A stretch of 64,000 nt of DNA from Castanea sativa (GCF_040712315.1 NC_134013.1:80854001-80918000), one strand, 5' to 3'; counted from the stretch's first letter, positions 10,146 to 21,978 are shown. Numbers and translations are program-made. Notes: a model not told the origin generated them from the letters alone.

Positions 10146-12480
10146 CTAAGCAACAGGTTGCTTGTCCTTTCTTTTCTCTAGTTCTTTATCTTTTTTCTTC
10201 TTTTTTGGCTCTTCAGCCAAATCACCCTCAATTACTTCGTCCACGGGCTGAGCTGGGGGAGAGGGGTCTTTTGTGGCTGGTGCATTAGAAGGATCAGGAG
10301 TAGGGATGGGCACTGCAGGATCACCTGTTGGCGGTGGGGGAGCAGGAGCTAAGCGCAATGCCGGGGGATAGTAAATGTTGTCGGGAGTTCGGAGTACAGC
10401 GTCGGCATCTATCCCAGCAGCGTCCAAAGCACGACCCCACACCTCCGAGCAGAACGCTCTGGCGACCCCTCTAAGTTGGGCAGTTAAGCTGTCAGAAGCT
10501 TTTTTCATCCTAGCATCATACGCCGCTTGCTCAGCAGCGGCCTGCTCCTGCTTTTTGGTAGCCAGCAATCCTTGCACTTGTTTGAGCTCGACAACAGTGA
10601 GGGCGAGCCTGCTTTGAGCCTGTTTTTGGGCTTCAAGAGCAAGATTTGCTTGCGACTCATAACTTTTCAGGGCTGCCTCAGCATTCTTATGAGCTTTTTC
10701 TACCTCGGACAAGCGAGTGAGGGTCTCTTTTAAATTTAACTCTGCTTCTTTTTGTGCCTTCACTGCCGCCTCGGCATTGTGATCAGCTTTTCGGGCAAGG
10801 TCCAATGAATGATCTACCCACTCCTCAGCCATAAATGAAGCCTGGACCGCCTATGATATATTCGAATTAATAGAGTTAGTCATAATAAAGAGATAAACTC
10901 ATAAATGGAATGTGCAAAGACTTAGAAAATACCTTGGCTAAGTCCTGCTTCAAGGACAAGAAAACTTCCCTCTTACGGAAGGACCGCAACTCAGCCATAT
11001 CTTCGGGAAGGCATAGAGCCTTCTCTAAACACTCGGCCACCAGGCTCGAGCTTCCCTTCTTCGGGTCCCTCAAGTTAGCATCATCCAAAACAGGGCTACC
11101 CAAGCTGAGGGTGAAGTTGGGTCGGAGGCTGACGCCTTCTTTGTAGACTCACTACTGGGGTCCTTCGACGAACCAGTAGGAGCAGCTTTTTTGGAAAGGG
11201 CTTTCCTAGCCCTGGTATCTTTAGCGGAAGGGTCAAGACTCTCCCCTTCTTCTATTTCTATCACATTTTTGCTACTTTGGCCTCTCTTTCATTTTTTGTC
11301 CGCCACCTCCGAGGAAGGTGCACGGGTAACAGCCGGAGTAACTGGGCGAGGTGGGACCGGAATCGCCGGTGAAGAGTCGCCTGCGTGCGCCTGCAGTAAG
11401 GCCAACAGGTCGGGCTCTTTCTCTTGGAAACCCATTTCGCTGGTTGATGGAGTGGAGCTGGAAGGAGCATCTGGACGGTAGAACACTTCAAAATCCTTCT
11501 TGGTCACCTCGGGAGGATTTGGTTCGGGCGTGGCAGCTCTTTCCTCGGCGACAAGATTAGTAGCTTGGTCCAAAGGAGGATGAAGTAATTGGGAGGCAAG
11601 AGGAGCAGGAAGCTGTGCGTCTTGAGTTCCTACCGGCGGAGGTGCGAGCAGTAGGAATCCAGGGGCCGCAACGTCAATCCAAGCTAATCGTAGATCCCTT
11701 GCTCTGATTACGTTCTTCGGGATTTGGAAACGTTTGGTGGATGGTGTGTACCCGAGGATGATGTGGGCTGCTCGGAGTTGTCCGTCCCGGTGTACAAATA
11801 TTTTTGACCGAAGAATCCTGTTCAGGTCAGCTCGGTTCACAGCAGATAAGTTTGGAGCGGTATGGAAATCGTCTGCAATAAGGAATGAAATTGTTAGAAT
11901 GAATAAGTTAAACAAAGCAGTACACATAAAAATTTGGTCACTCCTAAATACTAGGTCAGTCCTCTTGAACACTACCTGGCGTCCCTTCTCGGGTAGGGCA
12001 GTGTAAGCCGTCATGCCAGTTGCCCGAGACGACAAGGTAATCTTCGTCCATCCCTTTACTCGAGTCGGGTAAGCAAGAGATCAGCCTAACGGAAGGGAAT
12101 CTACATTTCATGTAATATTTAGTCCTATCCCCTTTTTGGTAGTTGTACACCCAATTTACATCTTGCCATGTCAAATTGGTCCCCATCTTTCGGTTAAGTG
12201 CGTCTACGCATCCTAAAATTCTAAGGACATTTGGGGAACACTGTGAGGGGGTAAGCCTATAATTTATTAAAAAATCTCTGGTTACTCTACCCATAGGAAT
12301 CTCCATGCCCCCCTCGATAAATGCAATCATGGGAATCAAAACGGATTCAGGTGGGCGAGATACGAGTGGAATCTCTTCTTCCTCACAATACATGATGTTT
12401 ACGTCATCAGGGATCCTATATCGGTTTTTAAAGGCAGCCTTTGCCTCGTCTGTGTTAACTAACTTAGCGTACCTACCCAT
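10146..12480 (-). pseudogene. Antisense spliced gene of the gypsy element (PF04195-like plus coiled coil)
   Basis: Read on the minus strand from ATG at 12480. Exon 1 (12480-11976) encodes about 168 residues with GRVTRDFLINYRLTPSQCSP, resembling the 'putative gypsy-type transposon' domain PF04195. The intron 11975-11873 has GT...AG ends and is phase 1 on both sides. Exon 2 (11872-10933) is Pro/Ser/Ala-rich. The intron 10932-10851 is phase 0. Exon 3 (10850-10146) encodes a long Ala/Glu/Lys heptad-like coiled coil (MAEEWVDHSL onward) and a basic tail ending EPKKKKKDKELEKRKDKQPV. Damage: an in-frame TGA at 11291-11289 inside a basic stretch, and a one-base frameshift near 11100-11110. Intact length would be near 700 residues. 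Function is unknown; similar antisense ORFs occur in Grande and Retand type elements. Confidence 0.75.
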
Positions 12481-12633
12481 CCCCGTGACAAAAGGAGAAA
12501 AGAAAGCAAGTAGAAAGAAGCAGAAGGAAAATGAACACACCTCTGAAGATCGCTTAAAATTGGTCCTCAGGAGCTCACTCTTCTTTTAATACTTCAAAAT
12601 GCCAAAATGAACTTCCTCCAGCTTGAAGGTTCG

Positions 12634-12641
12634 CTTTTATA
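12634..12641 (-). promoter_or_regulatory. TATA box of the antisense gene
   Basis: TATAAAAG on the minus strand, about 155 bp before the ATG at 12480. This leaves a 5' leader of about 125 nt. It lies inside the retrotransposon, outside the LTR, so the antisense gene appears to have a promoter of its own. Between it and the 3' LTR (12642-12936) I see no gene. Confidence 0.5.
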
Positions 12642-12936
12642 GGGGTGAGAAAGTGGAAGTAATGAGGTAAAAATAAAGGCGGTAACTTTCCCGCTCATAG
12701 CTGGGAGCGAAATCTGAGCTATGCATTATCCATCCAGCCGTAGAACGTGCGCGGGAAAGGAAACGCTAGACTCCATAAATACTCCATCGTAGAATACGAG
12801 GCGCCTGACGCGGGTCATGGGGCAGTGAAAAGACGCCTGTACGTGTGAAAACAAGGGGACAGGTAAGAAGCGTGTATGCGAAGTTAAAACTTGGTTATTA
12901 ATTTATGATTAATAGCTCAAGTGTTAAAGGGGCTGT

Positions 12937-13460
12937 TGTGAGGTGCCGAGGACCCAGAAGCCCGAGGACCCGAGGAAGGGAAGACTGACACGTAGCAAGT
13001 AAGATGATATAAAAGAATAGGGAAATTCACCTGACGATTCCCGAAGATGAGATGGCATGGACACTGGTGACGTAAGGGACGTATTGCACATATCTGAAGG
13101 TGGCAGTGTAACCTAGGAGATTGCATTGAATGATTGGCACCAACCTTTCTGGCCGCATTAATGAGAAGATACCAGCTTTGTCCGTTGCATTAATGAAGAT
13201 ATGACTTGAACAGTGTATAACGCAGAGTTGGAGTTTTGTTCTGTTACCGACAGAACGGACGGTGTCGGGAGGAAAAACTTGATAGATGGCAAGGTGTAAG
13301 GTTGAGATGATAGGAGCGAATTATATAAATAGGGGCTGAAAGAGATGGAGGGGGACTTTTGTTGTTGGACCCTCTCTACCAAATATATTGTATAAGGACC
13401 TTTGATCAGGAAACTAGGAGGAGGAGTTTTAACGAGTTTGTGAATTTTTAGGTCCTTACA
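12937..13460 (+). repeat. 3' LTR of gypsy element
   Basis: 524 bp, TGTGAGGTGCC to GGTCCTTACA. It is preceded by the purine run aaagggg (12926-12932) that would serve as polypurine tract. Followed directly by target duplication GAAGC. Confidence 0.95.
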
Positions 13461-13465
13461 GAAGC

Positions 13466-13919
13466 ATTTTAAAGTCCAGACCAATTAACTACTGGAATAG
13501 ACTGTAAGAGAAACACAATAACAATGTTTCCAGGACAAAATCCTAAGCAGCTATAATTTATAATATATACAAAATTGAAAACATTTTACTTTCAGTTGAT
13601 CTTACAATATTATGTCACAATTTTGCACATCATTATTTTGATGTACATATTTTTAATTGAATTTAAATTCTATTCTATAAAACCTTTTATCAGAATCTTG
13701 ACATATTATTATTTTTTAAATAGTAGAATATATAATTTTATGTACAAATATGATCATAATAAATGTCTAATGCTAAAATATATAGTTCCATATACAAATA
13801 GAATCATAATAAATATTTATTAATAACTATCATAATGAATAGATTTCATATTTAAACCAAAGAGAAGAGAAAAAAAAAATATTATGTTAAATTTTCTCAT
13901 ACATCAAACATGCTATATA

Positions 13920-13955
<36 letters not shown>

Positions 13956-16723
13956 AACAAAGACGTTTAACTTTTTATTAATCTTATAATATTTGTCACA
14001 TAAGTTTTTGTGATCTCACATGCATTTCACACATTATTCTTTTATAATATATATTTTAACTCATTTTAAATTCTATTCTATATTTAAACTTTCTATAGTT
14101 AAAAAAAAAAAAAATCCATTAGAATCTTGTCACATCATTTAAAAAAAATAGTAAAACAAATAGTTCGATCTATATAAAAAACAATAATAATAAATTTCAA
14201 TTAATAATTATCATGATTATCAAATTACATTTTTCGACAATGAATAAAAGAGATAATAAAAAAAATTCACCAACCTTATAACTTAAGAAATTGGCATCTC
14301 CTGATGTTTATAACGGAAACATCCATAGTTTAGATTCTCTCTCTCCCAAACTATTAAATTATGAAGAAAAAAATAGAGAATTATATACTAACTACTAAAT
14401 GGGTTGTGCATTCTTTCCCATCTCCTTTATATATATTAGATAAGAAAATATTTTGGGATTCTCCTATCTCTATGAAGACCGCAAAATGTTGGACCAATAG
14501 AAATTTAACTCAATGAAAAACCTAAATCTTTTCTCCCAAAAAGAAATTGTAATTGTGTCAAACTATCATTAAGGGTCAATTTTTCCTAACAACTTGAGGT
14601 TTTAATCTTTGTAAATCAATCTCTCACGCAATATATTTTATTATTAACATGAGGTTGTAATAATACCTTTGATTATTTTTATTTTATTATTTACGCCTTA
14701 AAATTAATTTAGTTTACTCTTGTTATATTGTATATAGTGTTTCTTTTATTTGTAACAGCACGATGTGTTAGTTCGAAATAGTAGGAAGTATCAGTTGAAT
14801 TACAAAGCTCTTGACAATGGGGAGGATAAATATAATTATGTTGTGCATATTAAATGCTTAAAATTGGGTCTCTCACTATGTAAATATGTAAAACTTAGAA
14901 AATAAACGTATCATATCTTATAACATATATAAAATTCATATATGCAACATACAGCTTCTTGTTGCAACTAATCATAATTCTTCTAAGTCCCCTTAGTCTA
15001 TATAATCAAACCTTAGTAAATGGAAAGTTGCCTTTAAACTCCCTCTTGTTGGGATTTTTTATTTATCTATAGAGAATTAACTTTTTAGCTCATAACTTTG
15101 TCTATATAAGGTCTATCTTTTGTAATTGGTATGATCTTATCTCTATCTCCTCTTTTCCTTTTTAAATTTTTGTTTATGAGAAAAGTGATGGGCGAAGCCC
15201 CTCCCTCCAAGGCTGTCAAAATCATGATCATAATTGTTCCAAAATCGTTTGGAGTCCAAAATACCAGTTATAAATCTCACCTAAAAATCCAATTTTCTTT
15301 AGGCTACCCAAAGCCCAGTTAGCTCCAACAAAAAAAAAAAAAAAAAAGCCCAATAAGCCCTTATAAGTTTTGGAACTGTCAAAATTACCCCTTTGTGAAA
15401 TGAAAAAAAAAACTCTCTCTCTCTCTCTCTTCCCCCCCCCCCCCCCCCCCACCCACTTTACTTTGCACTCAGCCAAGTTTTGTTGCTTGGTCTTCATATG
15501 AACCAAACTGATCTTTAATGGCTAAAATATCTCCCTCTCTCTCTCTCTCTCATATTCACCTCACTTCGCTTTACTTGCACTCAACCAAGTTTTATTGCTT
15601 AGTCTTCATATGAACCAAACTGATCTTTAAGCTAAAATCTTTCTTATTGGAGGTCAGAAATATTATTCATTGGCCTTTTTACACATAAACTAACGTTAGA
15701 TACACAAAAATTTTCTTTCTTTTTTTTTTTTTTTGAAATATTGCTAAGTTGACAAATTTTTATTAGAGTAACATCACTTTCATATGAACCATCATTAACA
15801 CAACTTTAAGTATTGTGTACAAATCACAACATATATCAATAATTGTGAAAAAAAAAAACATTTTGACAAATTTTGGGTCATTATTTTTTTCCCTTATTTG
15901 ATAATTCAAAAAGATTACAATAGAGGAATATTATTTGAACCTTAAATGTCTTCAAAACCTCAAAATATGTCAACTAGTTTTTTTTTTTTTTTTTTTTTCC
16001 TTCTAAGAATCTACATGCCAACTAGTTGAGCTAGAGGGCTCATGAACTTATTATTATTACAAATTTATTGTTACACATAACATCCTATCATATTATACTT
16101 TTACATCGGATCCTCTATATTCTATGCTCCCCATGCACTTGAAGCTGTGACAAGAGTAAGAATTACAAGTTAGAGGTAAGAACATCCTGTCATCTAGATT
16201 TACTATATATATAACAAACTCTAGATATTCTTTTTTTTTTTTTTTGCTGAGAATAAACTCTAGATCCTAGAATATCTTTTCTTTGTGGCTAATGATTATT
16301 TTCTCCTGTCTTCAAATAACTTTCACTTATTAAAGACTTCAATAAACTATATAATTCCTCTATAGTTTGATGCGGTTTTAAATTAAATCCTAATTTTTTT
16401 AAAATAAAAATCATTAAAATCCTAAACTTTTTAAATTGTTTCAATTTGCACCCTCCAGAAGTTATTATTAACTGGAAGTGATAGAACATATAAGTTGTGA
16501 GTTGTGGCTAAAATCTACTTAAACCAAAAAAATTAAATCATTACATATGATATTATAAGACTTTTGTGCACTATTGGAGAGTTGTGAAATTATGTAAAAA
16601 AACAATCGTTTAGTTATTATCTCTAAAATATTCAAAATTAAGTTACATGTATTACGTTCGAATTAGATCATAAAATACTATAAAAAAAACGCGTTTAAAA
16701 TAATAAATGTTACATCAAGCAAA
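13466..16723. other. Noncoding, shared with copy B
   Basis: AT-rich and collinear with 54104-57505. No gene is seen. It holds a (GT)n(AT)n microsatellite at 13918-13953, a (CT)n tract followed by about 20 C at 15410-15451, and several A and T runs that differ in length between copies. Confidence 0.7.
15455..15640 (+). repeat. Two-copy tandem repeat
   Basis: The block 'ttgcactcagccaagttttg...ccaaactgatctttaa' appears twice, with a period near 117 bp and a (CT)n run between. Copy B has the same doubling at 56235-56405, so it predates the segmental duplication. Confidence 0.75.
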
Positions 16724-16732
16724 TCATGGTAA

Positions 16733-16923
16733 GAGAGATGTTACATCCACAACATTTTTACAATACTTTTACAACAAATTACAGGTGGTTAGTTGTTATT
16801 GGTTCAAATTTGAACCTAACACTAAGATTACTTTTTTGCCTCAACAATAATAACCAGTAACAACCTGCCACTTAGAATTTGTTGTAAAAATATAGTAAAA
16901 ATATTATGGACATGTCATTTCTC
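16733..16923. mobile_element. MITE with MULE-like features, 9-bp target duplication
   Basis: Ends are GAGAGATGTTACATCC and the inverted GGACATGTCATTTCTC. The flanks are tcatggtaa (16724-16732) and ttatggtaa (16924-16932), a 9-bp duplication with one change. Copy B keeps a single ttatggtaa near 57507, the empty site. Nine bases and long AT-rich inverted ends point to the Mutator superfamily. Confidence 0.88.
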
Positions 16924-17299
16924 TTATGGTAATAGATAATAATTTTCCCACTCTACGTACCCATAATAATAGATAATAAATGTCATCCGGAAAAGTATGG
17001 TTTTATAGGCTAAACGCTGCATTTAAAAATTTTCACCAAACACTCAATTTCTCTTTTTTGGGTTGGTCCAAAAAGTTGAACCAAATGGGCACTAAATTGT
17101 ACAACACACAAGTTTTGCCATATAGCACCGTAAGTACATTAAATTTATTGACATAATTTGGTTGTAGTGAAACTGTTTTGCCAACATTTCAAGAAGTTTA
17201 GAAAACTACATCAATTAACAAAAAATTCTATACAAATTTAGAAAAAATTTATTATTTATTATAATCATATAATTTTTTTAACAAAAAAAAAAGGTCTTA

Positions 17300-17787
17300 T
17301 ACGTTTGGTATACTGAATTTACGACAGAAATTGTAGTTTTTATTACTAAGAATAAAATGTGTTGTAATATAATAACTAAACTTATTCATTAGTTTGGTTG
17401 TGAGTTATAATTAACATTAGAATAAAACTTAACATTTATTTTAGGAAATTTCTTACTCATACAATTATATTTCCTTAAAAATTGTTATTTTTAAATTTAT
17501 GAGAGACATGTTTTATTTTTTATGATTTTTTTATTTTTATAATTGTTAGATGTATATGAAAAATTTGTTTACTTGGAAATATATTAAGTTTTGAAATTAT
17601 TGCACTTACAAAGGAATAACTAATACAACCTTTTAAAGAGGAATAGTAATTCCTCATTTTGAAAGATAGCTATTCATAAGGAATTATTATTCCTTGTAAT
17701 AAAAACATAATCAAACTAAATAATAACTAAACCATAAGAATAACTATTACATTACAACACCTATTACAGTCTACTAAACATGCCCTA
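17300..17787. mobile_element. MITE, about 490 bp
   Basis: Inverted ends: 'cgtttggtatactg' at 17302 and 'cagtctactaaacatg' at 17768-17783. Copy B lacks the body: there 'ggtcttatac' passes via a short different sequence into 'taagtgtcatacg'. The GTTTGGTA-type terminus resembles common hAT-like plant MITEs, but I could not fix the target duplication. Confidence 0.65.
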
Positions 17788-18308
17788 AGTGTCATACGTA
17801 ATACGACTAATAGTTAAAATTACTAATATAGTTTTCTCTAAATAAAATTCCCTTAACCACAGTTTCAAGAAATTTAAAATGGCCGGGTTGCATTATCTAA
17901 TATAATAATGTATTATGTTTTTATTGTTTTTATGAAACTTTGGCCTTTCAAAATATGCTTTTTTCCACATCACTTAAAGTAATTTTCATTATTTAATTTC
18001 AATCATATTTATAAAAAATAAAAAAATTGTTTAGATATGAGTTTTGATTAATTAGTGTATTGCACAAACATAATACTACTTTTTAAAGTTTAAACAATAG
18101 AAATCCAAACAAAAATAAGTATTTTTACTTAAATAAGTATTTTTATTTAGGTGGAAAGAAAAATTATTCCTTGTCAAACAAAGTAATTTAGTCATTATTT
18201 TCCACACACAAAAAAAGAAAGCGTTAGTGCCTTTTCTATTGGCAGTATGTAAAGGACTAAAAAACACCCATATATTTTTTTTTTTTTTGCCGAGGAATGC
18301 TTTAACCA

Positions 18309-18339
<31 letters not shown>

Positions 18340-18450
18340 GAAAGAACACCATCGGACGTGTTTGAGGTTTTGGAATTGAGAATATAAGTTTGAATGATAA
18401 TAATCAGTTATCTGATTATAATCAACTAAAGGAAAGAATCCCTTCAAAAG

Positions 18451-19200
18451 AAAAGTCTCAACTTATAGTTGTTTGCACGTTGACATGTCAATGTGCAGAC
18501 AACTATAAGTTGAGGACTGTGAATTATTGTGGGGTTTGAGGTCTTTGTTGAAATGAATCTTGTCTGAATAATGAGTTTGAAATTAAAAATGGGTTTTTGG
18601 GTTGGTTTGGTTTGCTTGAGAAAAATGATGTTTTTGCTTTAATTATCTTTTTCTTGCATTGATATAAGATATTAGTATTGTCGGTGTACTGACTATGTCA
18701 CAAAATTTTGCAAGATTGATGTTAAGTTAAATGGAAATGAAGGCCATTGAAAGTGTGCAATTTTGAGATGTGCTTATTTGATTTATTACTGTTTCTTTGG
18801 GGAAAATGTGCTAGTGGGCTATGTAGATATGTGCAGTGCTCAACCTTTTCAATTTTTAGTGTTTTGGTCATTGGGGGATTTTGTTTACTTTATGAATTGG
18901 GGTAGCCTGTTGGTGTGTATATGATGGTGTCACCGGCTGTGAATTTTTGGTGTGGGCATTCTTGTCTTTGTAGGTTATGCCAACTTTTTTCTCATTGCTT
19001 TTGTTCAGCCTCAATCTGAATTTCAATTACATAAGTTTGGGTTTTATGTTCAATCCAAATTTCATATTGAAATGAAAGTAATTGTCTCGTCTATGCATAA
19101 TTCATGCTTGTGACAAATGGAAACGTATAAATTTTGTTGACAAGTTTACTGTTTTCCTTTCTTAAAAGTATTGTGGAACTATAAGTTGAGACTTTTTTTT
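18451..19200. repeat. TIR-bounded unit whose left end is a palindrome
   Basis: The left border 'aaaagtctcaacttatag' (18451-18468) is the exact reverse complement of 'ctataagttgagactttt' at the right border (19179-19196). Copy B has the same pair near 58721 and 59967-59984 with one change. The left border also forms half of a 58-bp palindrome. No open frame of interest lies between. It may be an old MITE that predates the duplication. Confidence 0.55.
18457..18514. repeat. 58-bp palindrome, copy A
   Basis: Two 29-base arms meet with no spacer at TGACA|TGTCA (centre 18485/18486), with two mismatches. The RNA or single strand could form a long hairpin. The partner in copy B is 58726-58783. Confidence 0.9.
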
Positions 19201-19600
19201 TTTTTTTGGTTTGCTTTTTATTAGAGGAAGTTCAGATTGCAGACTTTAAAATCAGTGACAACATCTTTTTTGAACTGCCCTTCAGCCTTATAACTTACTT
19301 CATGGCCCAAAACTATGATAACTATTGCTACTATTTTATCAACATTTATATGTTTATATTGTACTTGTAATGTAAAGGTAGACATATAAAAAATAATAAA
19401 TGTTGTACATATTTGTAAAAAATGGCAAGTATTATATATATTTGCCACTTCTATGTCTCTAAGATGGAAATTTACAATGTATCATATAATGAAAAGAAGA
19501 ATTTCCTCGATTTTTTTTTTTTTTTGTTTGTGATTTGCATGTATTGAAACGCTAAAGAGTTATCAGCTATGATTGCAACCTCTCTCTATATATATATGGG
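19201..19600. other. Noncoding, shared with copy B
   Basis: No gene recognised; collinear with 59985-60370. Confidence 0.6.
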
Positions 19601-19620
19601 ATGAGCTAAAACTACACCTG

Positions 19621-20397
19621 GTGTAACTTTGTAAGAGTTACAACTTTTATAAGTTATTGATTTGTAATAAATCTAACGGTAGAAACACTCTAATGGCCAT
19701 GTCATCAACCTTCTACAAATAAGTAATCTAATAGCATTAATTATCTCCAACTATGTCCATAAATGTTTTGTACCCTTATAGAAAACTTATTATGGTTGAA
19801 CGTTGAAGTTTATTATCCATACTCTAATTTTTCACACCACAATATCCTCATTTTCCTATAATTCATTCTGCACAAAAGAATCGTATATCACCCACCTCTC
19901 CTGATCTCCATAACAATTGGCAAACACCAAAAATTAGTTGAAAACATATATGCTGGAATAGCACTCTCCCAAAATCCTAAGCTCTCTCCTAGGTTTTGTA
20001 CCTTTGAATTGCTTGGTGAGCTCCATGTAGAATCTGAATTCTTAAAAAACTAAGGACAACATAGCAGGATTTTTTTTTAACGATTAAATTGTTTGGTGAA
20101 TCCCAAATCCTAAGCTCTCAACTGGGTTTGTATTTTTTTTTCTGTAGACTCAGTGGCGGGATTTTATAGTGGGGAGATATATGTTTATGTTGGCAAAAAG
20201 GGTCAAAATCAATTATAGGAAGATGTGGTGAGAAAATTATAATAAAGAAAGGAAAGTTTATGAATTTTCTATAAGGAGACAAAACATTTAATAAGTTTGC
20301 CGGAGGGAGTTAATGACATGACCACTACTTTCTATCTACCATTAGATCTAATAGGAATTAATGGTTTAAAAATGGTGAACCTTTTGCAAAGTTACAC
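19621..20397. mobile_element. TIR element, about 780 bp, absent from copy B
   Basis: Bases 19621-19683 ('gtgtaactttgtaagag...' to '...aacggtaga') match the reverse complement of 20335-20397 ('tctaccattag...' to '...gcaaagttacac'), giving imperfect inverted repeats of about 63 bp. No transposase is visible. Copy B runs straight from 'aacctctatatatatat' to 'aacattctcatac'. An insertion in A is likely, though a deletion in B is possible. The motif 'acacctggtgtaac' at its left edge recurs at 20440. Confidence 0.6.
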
Positions 20398-20429
20398 ACG
20401 CGCGCACACACACACATATATGTGAGTTA

Positions 20430-20775
20430 GGTTCAAGTTACACCTGGTGTAACTCTAAGCAATGTTACACCACTCAACATTTTTTAATTGAATGCGAATA
20501 TTGATAAATCCACCGTTAGATTATATTATCTTCATATATCCTTCATGCTTGCAAAATTTCAAGGTGATCAAAGATTAATAGTCATATCATCAATCAATTG
20601 TTAAAATTTAAATTTTTGTAGTTTAAAATAATGCATAAAAAATGAGTTTATAGATTAAATGGTAAATAACATCCGATTGATATGAAAATTGACATGCATG
20701 TTAAGAATATATAAAACATGTAATTTAATAGTTGGATTTTCAAAATATTAATTCAATAACAAGTTATTGAATTAC
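20430..20775. repeat. Second element-like segment beginning with the acacctggtgtaac motif
   Basis: Starts 'gttcaagttacacctggtgt' in the same orientation as the motif at 19613 and includes a 'ccaccgttagatta' block like the TIR of the neighbouring element. It too is missing from copy B. Limits are uncertain. Confidence 0.4.
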
Positions 20776-20883
20776 GCAAACATTCTCGTACATATTTGCA
20801 TCACAAAAATCAGCCATCGAGCCTTGACATTCTTTAAATATTGTACGAATTGAAGCAAATATAAATTATTAAATAAACTCATA

Positions 20884-21978
20884 CTAACCTGCTTGAGCAA
20901 GGATCGAATTTAGGTCTGCACCAACGTGCCATGCAAAGTAACCAAGCAATCCCTTTCCCTTAGCATATGTTACCTTGGTAGACGTACTATTCGTATCATC
21001 ATAACCAATCCATGTCGTCCCAGAATAACAATAGTTTGTAACAATGGAGGAATTGTACACTGCTGTGAAATTTTTGAGACCCTTGATTTGGCTATATGTT
21101 ATGGACCCGTCAGAGGATATAGCGGTAGCTGTCCCATTAGCAGGTGCAAATATTCCATGGTTATTAGCATTTACTAAACTCCATGCGTAGCCATAAAATG
21201 GAATTCCATATACCACTTTTTTGGCTGGCACAGCCTGAATCCAAGCTTTGATCCCAGTATCTCCGCTAATTTGGCTTGTTGTAATATTGTACAACCCAGC
21301 AGGAGGTGCAGTAAAATTTGGTGCCCAACTGGGTCCATAAAAATCATAGGCCATAATATTGATCCAATCCGAACTGTTTGAAATAGCTTGAAAAGGATAA
21401 TTCAAGCCTCCATAGTAGCTTGAAGTGTAAAACACAGCTGCAGATAGAAGCAACGCTGTCTTGTTAGAGGTCTTAGACTCGTTGGCCACTGCAGCTCTCC
21501 ACTCGTTGAGGAGATAGCCAAAGTTGGTCATTTCAGTGGCTGAAGATGGGTACTCCCAGTCAAGGTCAAGGCCATAAAAGTTGTAAGACCTGGCTAGCTT
21601 TATAGAGGAATCTATGAATGATTTACGGGTACTGTTTTGGCTAGCCATTGATGCAAAAGTTGAGGCATTAGCATTTCCTCCACCAATGGATAAGAGGGTT
21701 TTAACTGAAGGGTTTTTCTGTTGTACAGTGGCGGTGAAGTTTGCGAAAGGAGCTGAGTGTGAGGAAGAAACTGTGACTTGATATGTGGTTGAGTTGAGAT
21801 CGGCAAAGGCACAAAATAGATGGGTGAAGAGTGTGGAATTGATGCTGGAAGCCAGGTATCCACTCTCGGGAAACCAGTATGCGGCTTTCACCACAGTTGT
21901 TGTTTGGGCTGAAGAGAAGTGGAATTGGTGAAGGAAAAGGAGAGTGAAAAATGCATATGGAAGGGTTTTGGAAGCCAT
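20884..21978 (-). CDS. Class V chitinase, GH18 (copy A)
   Basis: Encodes 364 residues from ATG at 21978 to TAG at 20886-20884. Residues 1-24 form a signal peptide (a Phe/Leu core ending SSA), so the enzyme is secreted. The mature GH18 barrel shows the substrate strand LLSIGGG (95-101) and the catalytic block YGLDLDWEYP (135-144) with D138, D140 and the acid E142. The first Asp of DxxDxDxE is Tyr, as plants often have a non-Asp there. Late strands NIMAYDFYGP and GYFAWHVGAD are present. The fold hydrolyses chitin, typically in defence. Many N-x-S/T sites suggest glycosylation. The end of the frame, CAG|GTTAGTATGAG, looks like a splice donor, so a short terminal exon cannot be excluded. Copy B differs at only two residues. 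Confidence 0.95.
   Translation of the reverse strand: MASKTLPYAFFTLLFLHQFHFSSAQTTTVVKAAYWFPESGYLASSINSTLFTHLFCAFADLNSTTYQVTVSSSHSAPFANFTATVQQKNPSVKTLLSIGGGNANASTFASMASQNSTRKSFIDSSIKLARSYNFYGLDLDWEYPSSATEMTNFGYLLNEWRAAVANESKTSNKTALLLSAAVFYTSSYYGGLNYPFQAISNSSDWINIMAYDFYGPSWAPNFTAPPAGLYNITTSQISGDTGIKAWIQAVPAKKVVYGIPFYGYAWSLVNANNHGIFAPANGTATAISSDGSITYSQIKGLKNFTAVYNSSIVTNYCYSGTTWIGYDDTNSTSTKVTYAKGKGLLGYFAWHVGADLNSILAQAG

Larger units (their letters stand above)
3504..13460 (+). mobile_element. Ty3/gypsy LTR retrotransposon, Tat lineage (dual RNase H)
   Basis: Complete in outline: LTRs at 3504-4023 and 12937-13460, flanked by a perfect 5-bp target duplication GAAGC (3499-3503 and 13461-13465). The empty site survives in copy B at ~54099. 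Internal order is gag, protease, reverse transcriptase, RNase H, a second RNase H, then integrase, all in one frame from 4041 to 9410 but cut by five in-frame stops. A 3.5-kb 3' region follows with tandem repeats, an antisense gene and a short purine run (aaagggg) before the 3' LTR. The second RNase H and the antisense gene are marks of the Tat group. The LTRs differ at about half a dozen places plus a small indel, so insertion is younger than the segmental duplication. Confidence 0.95.

Noticed and set aside
18076..18447. Minus-strand 123-codon frame (and its relative at 58346-58716)
   Set aside because: Rich in poly-Phe/Lys from homopolymers, and the frame is disrupted between the two copies.
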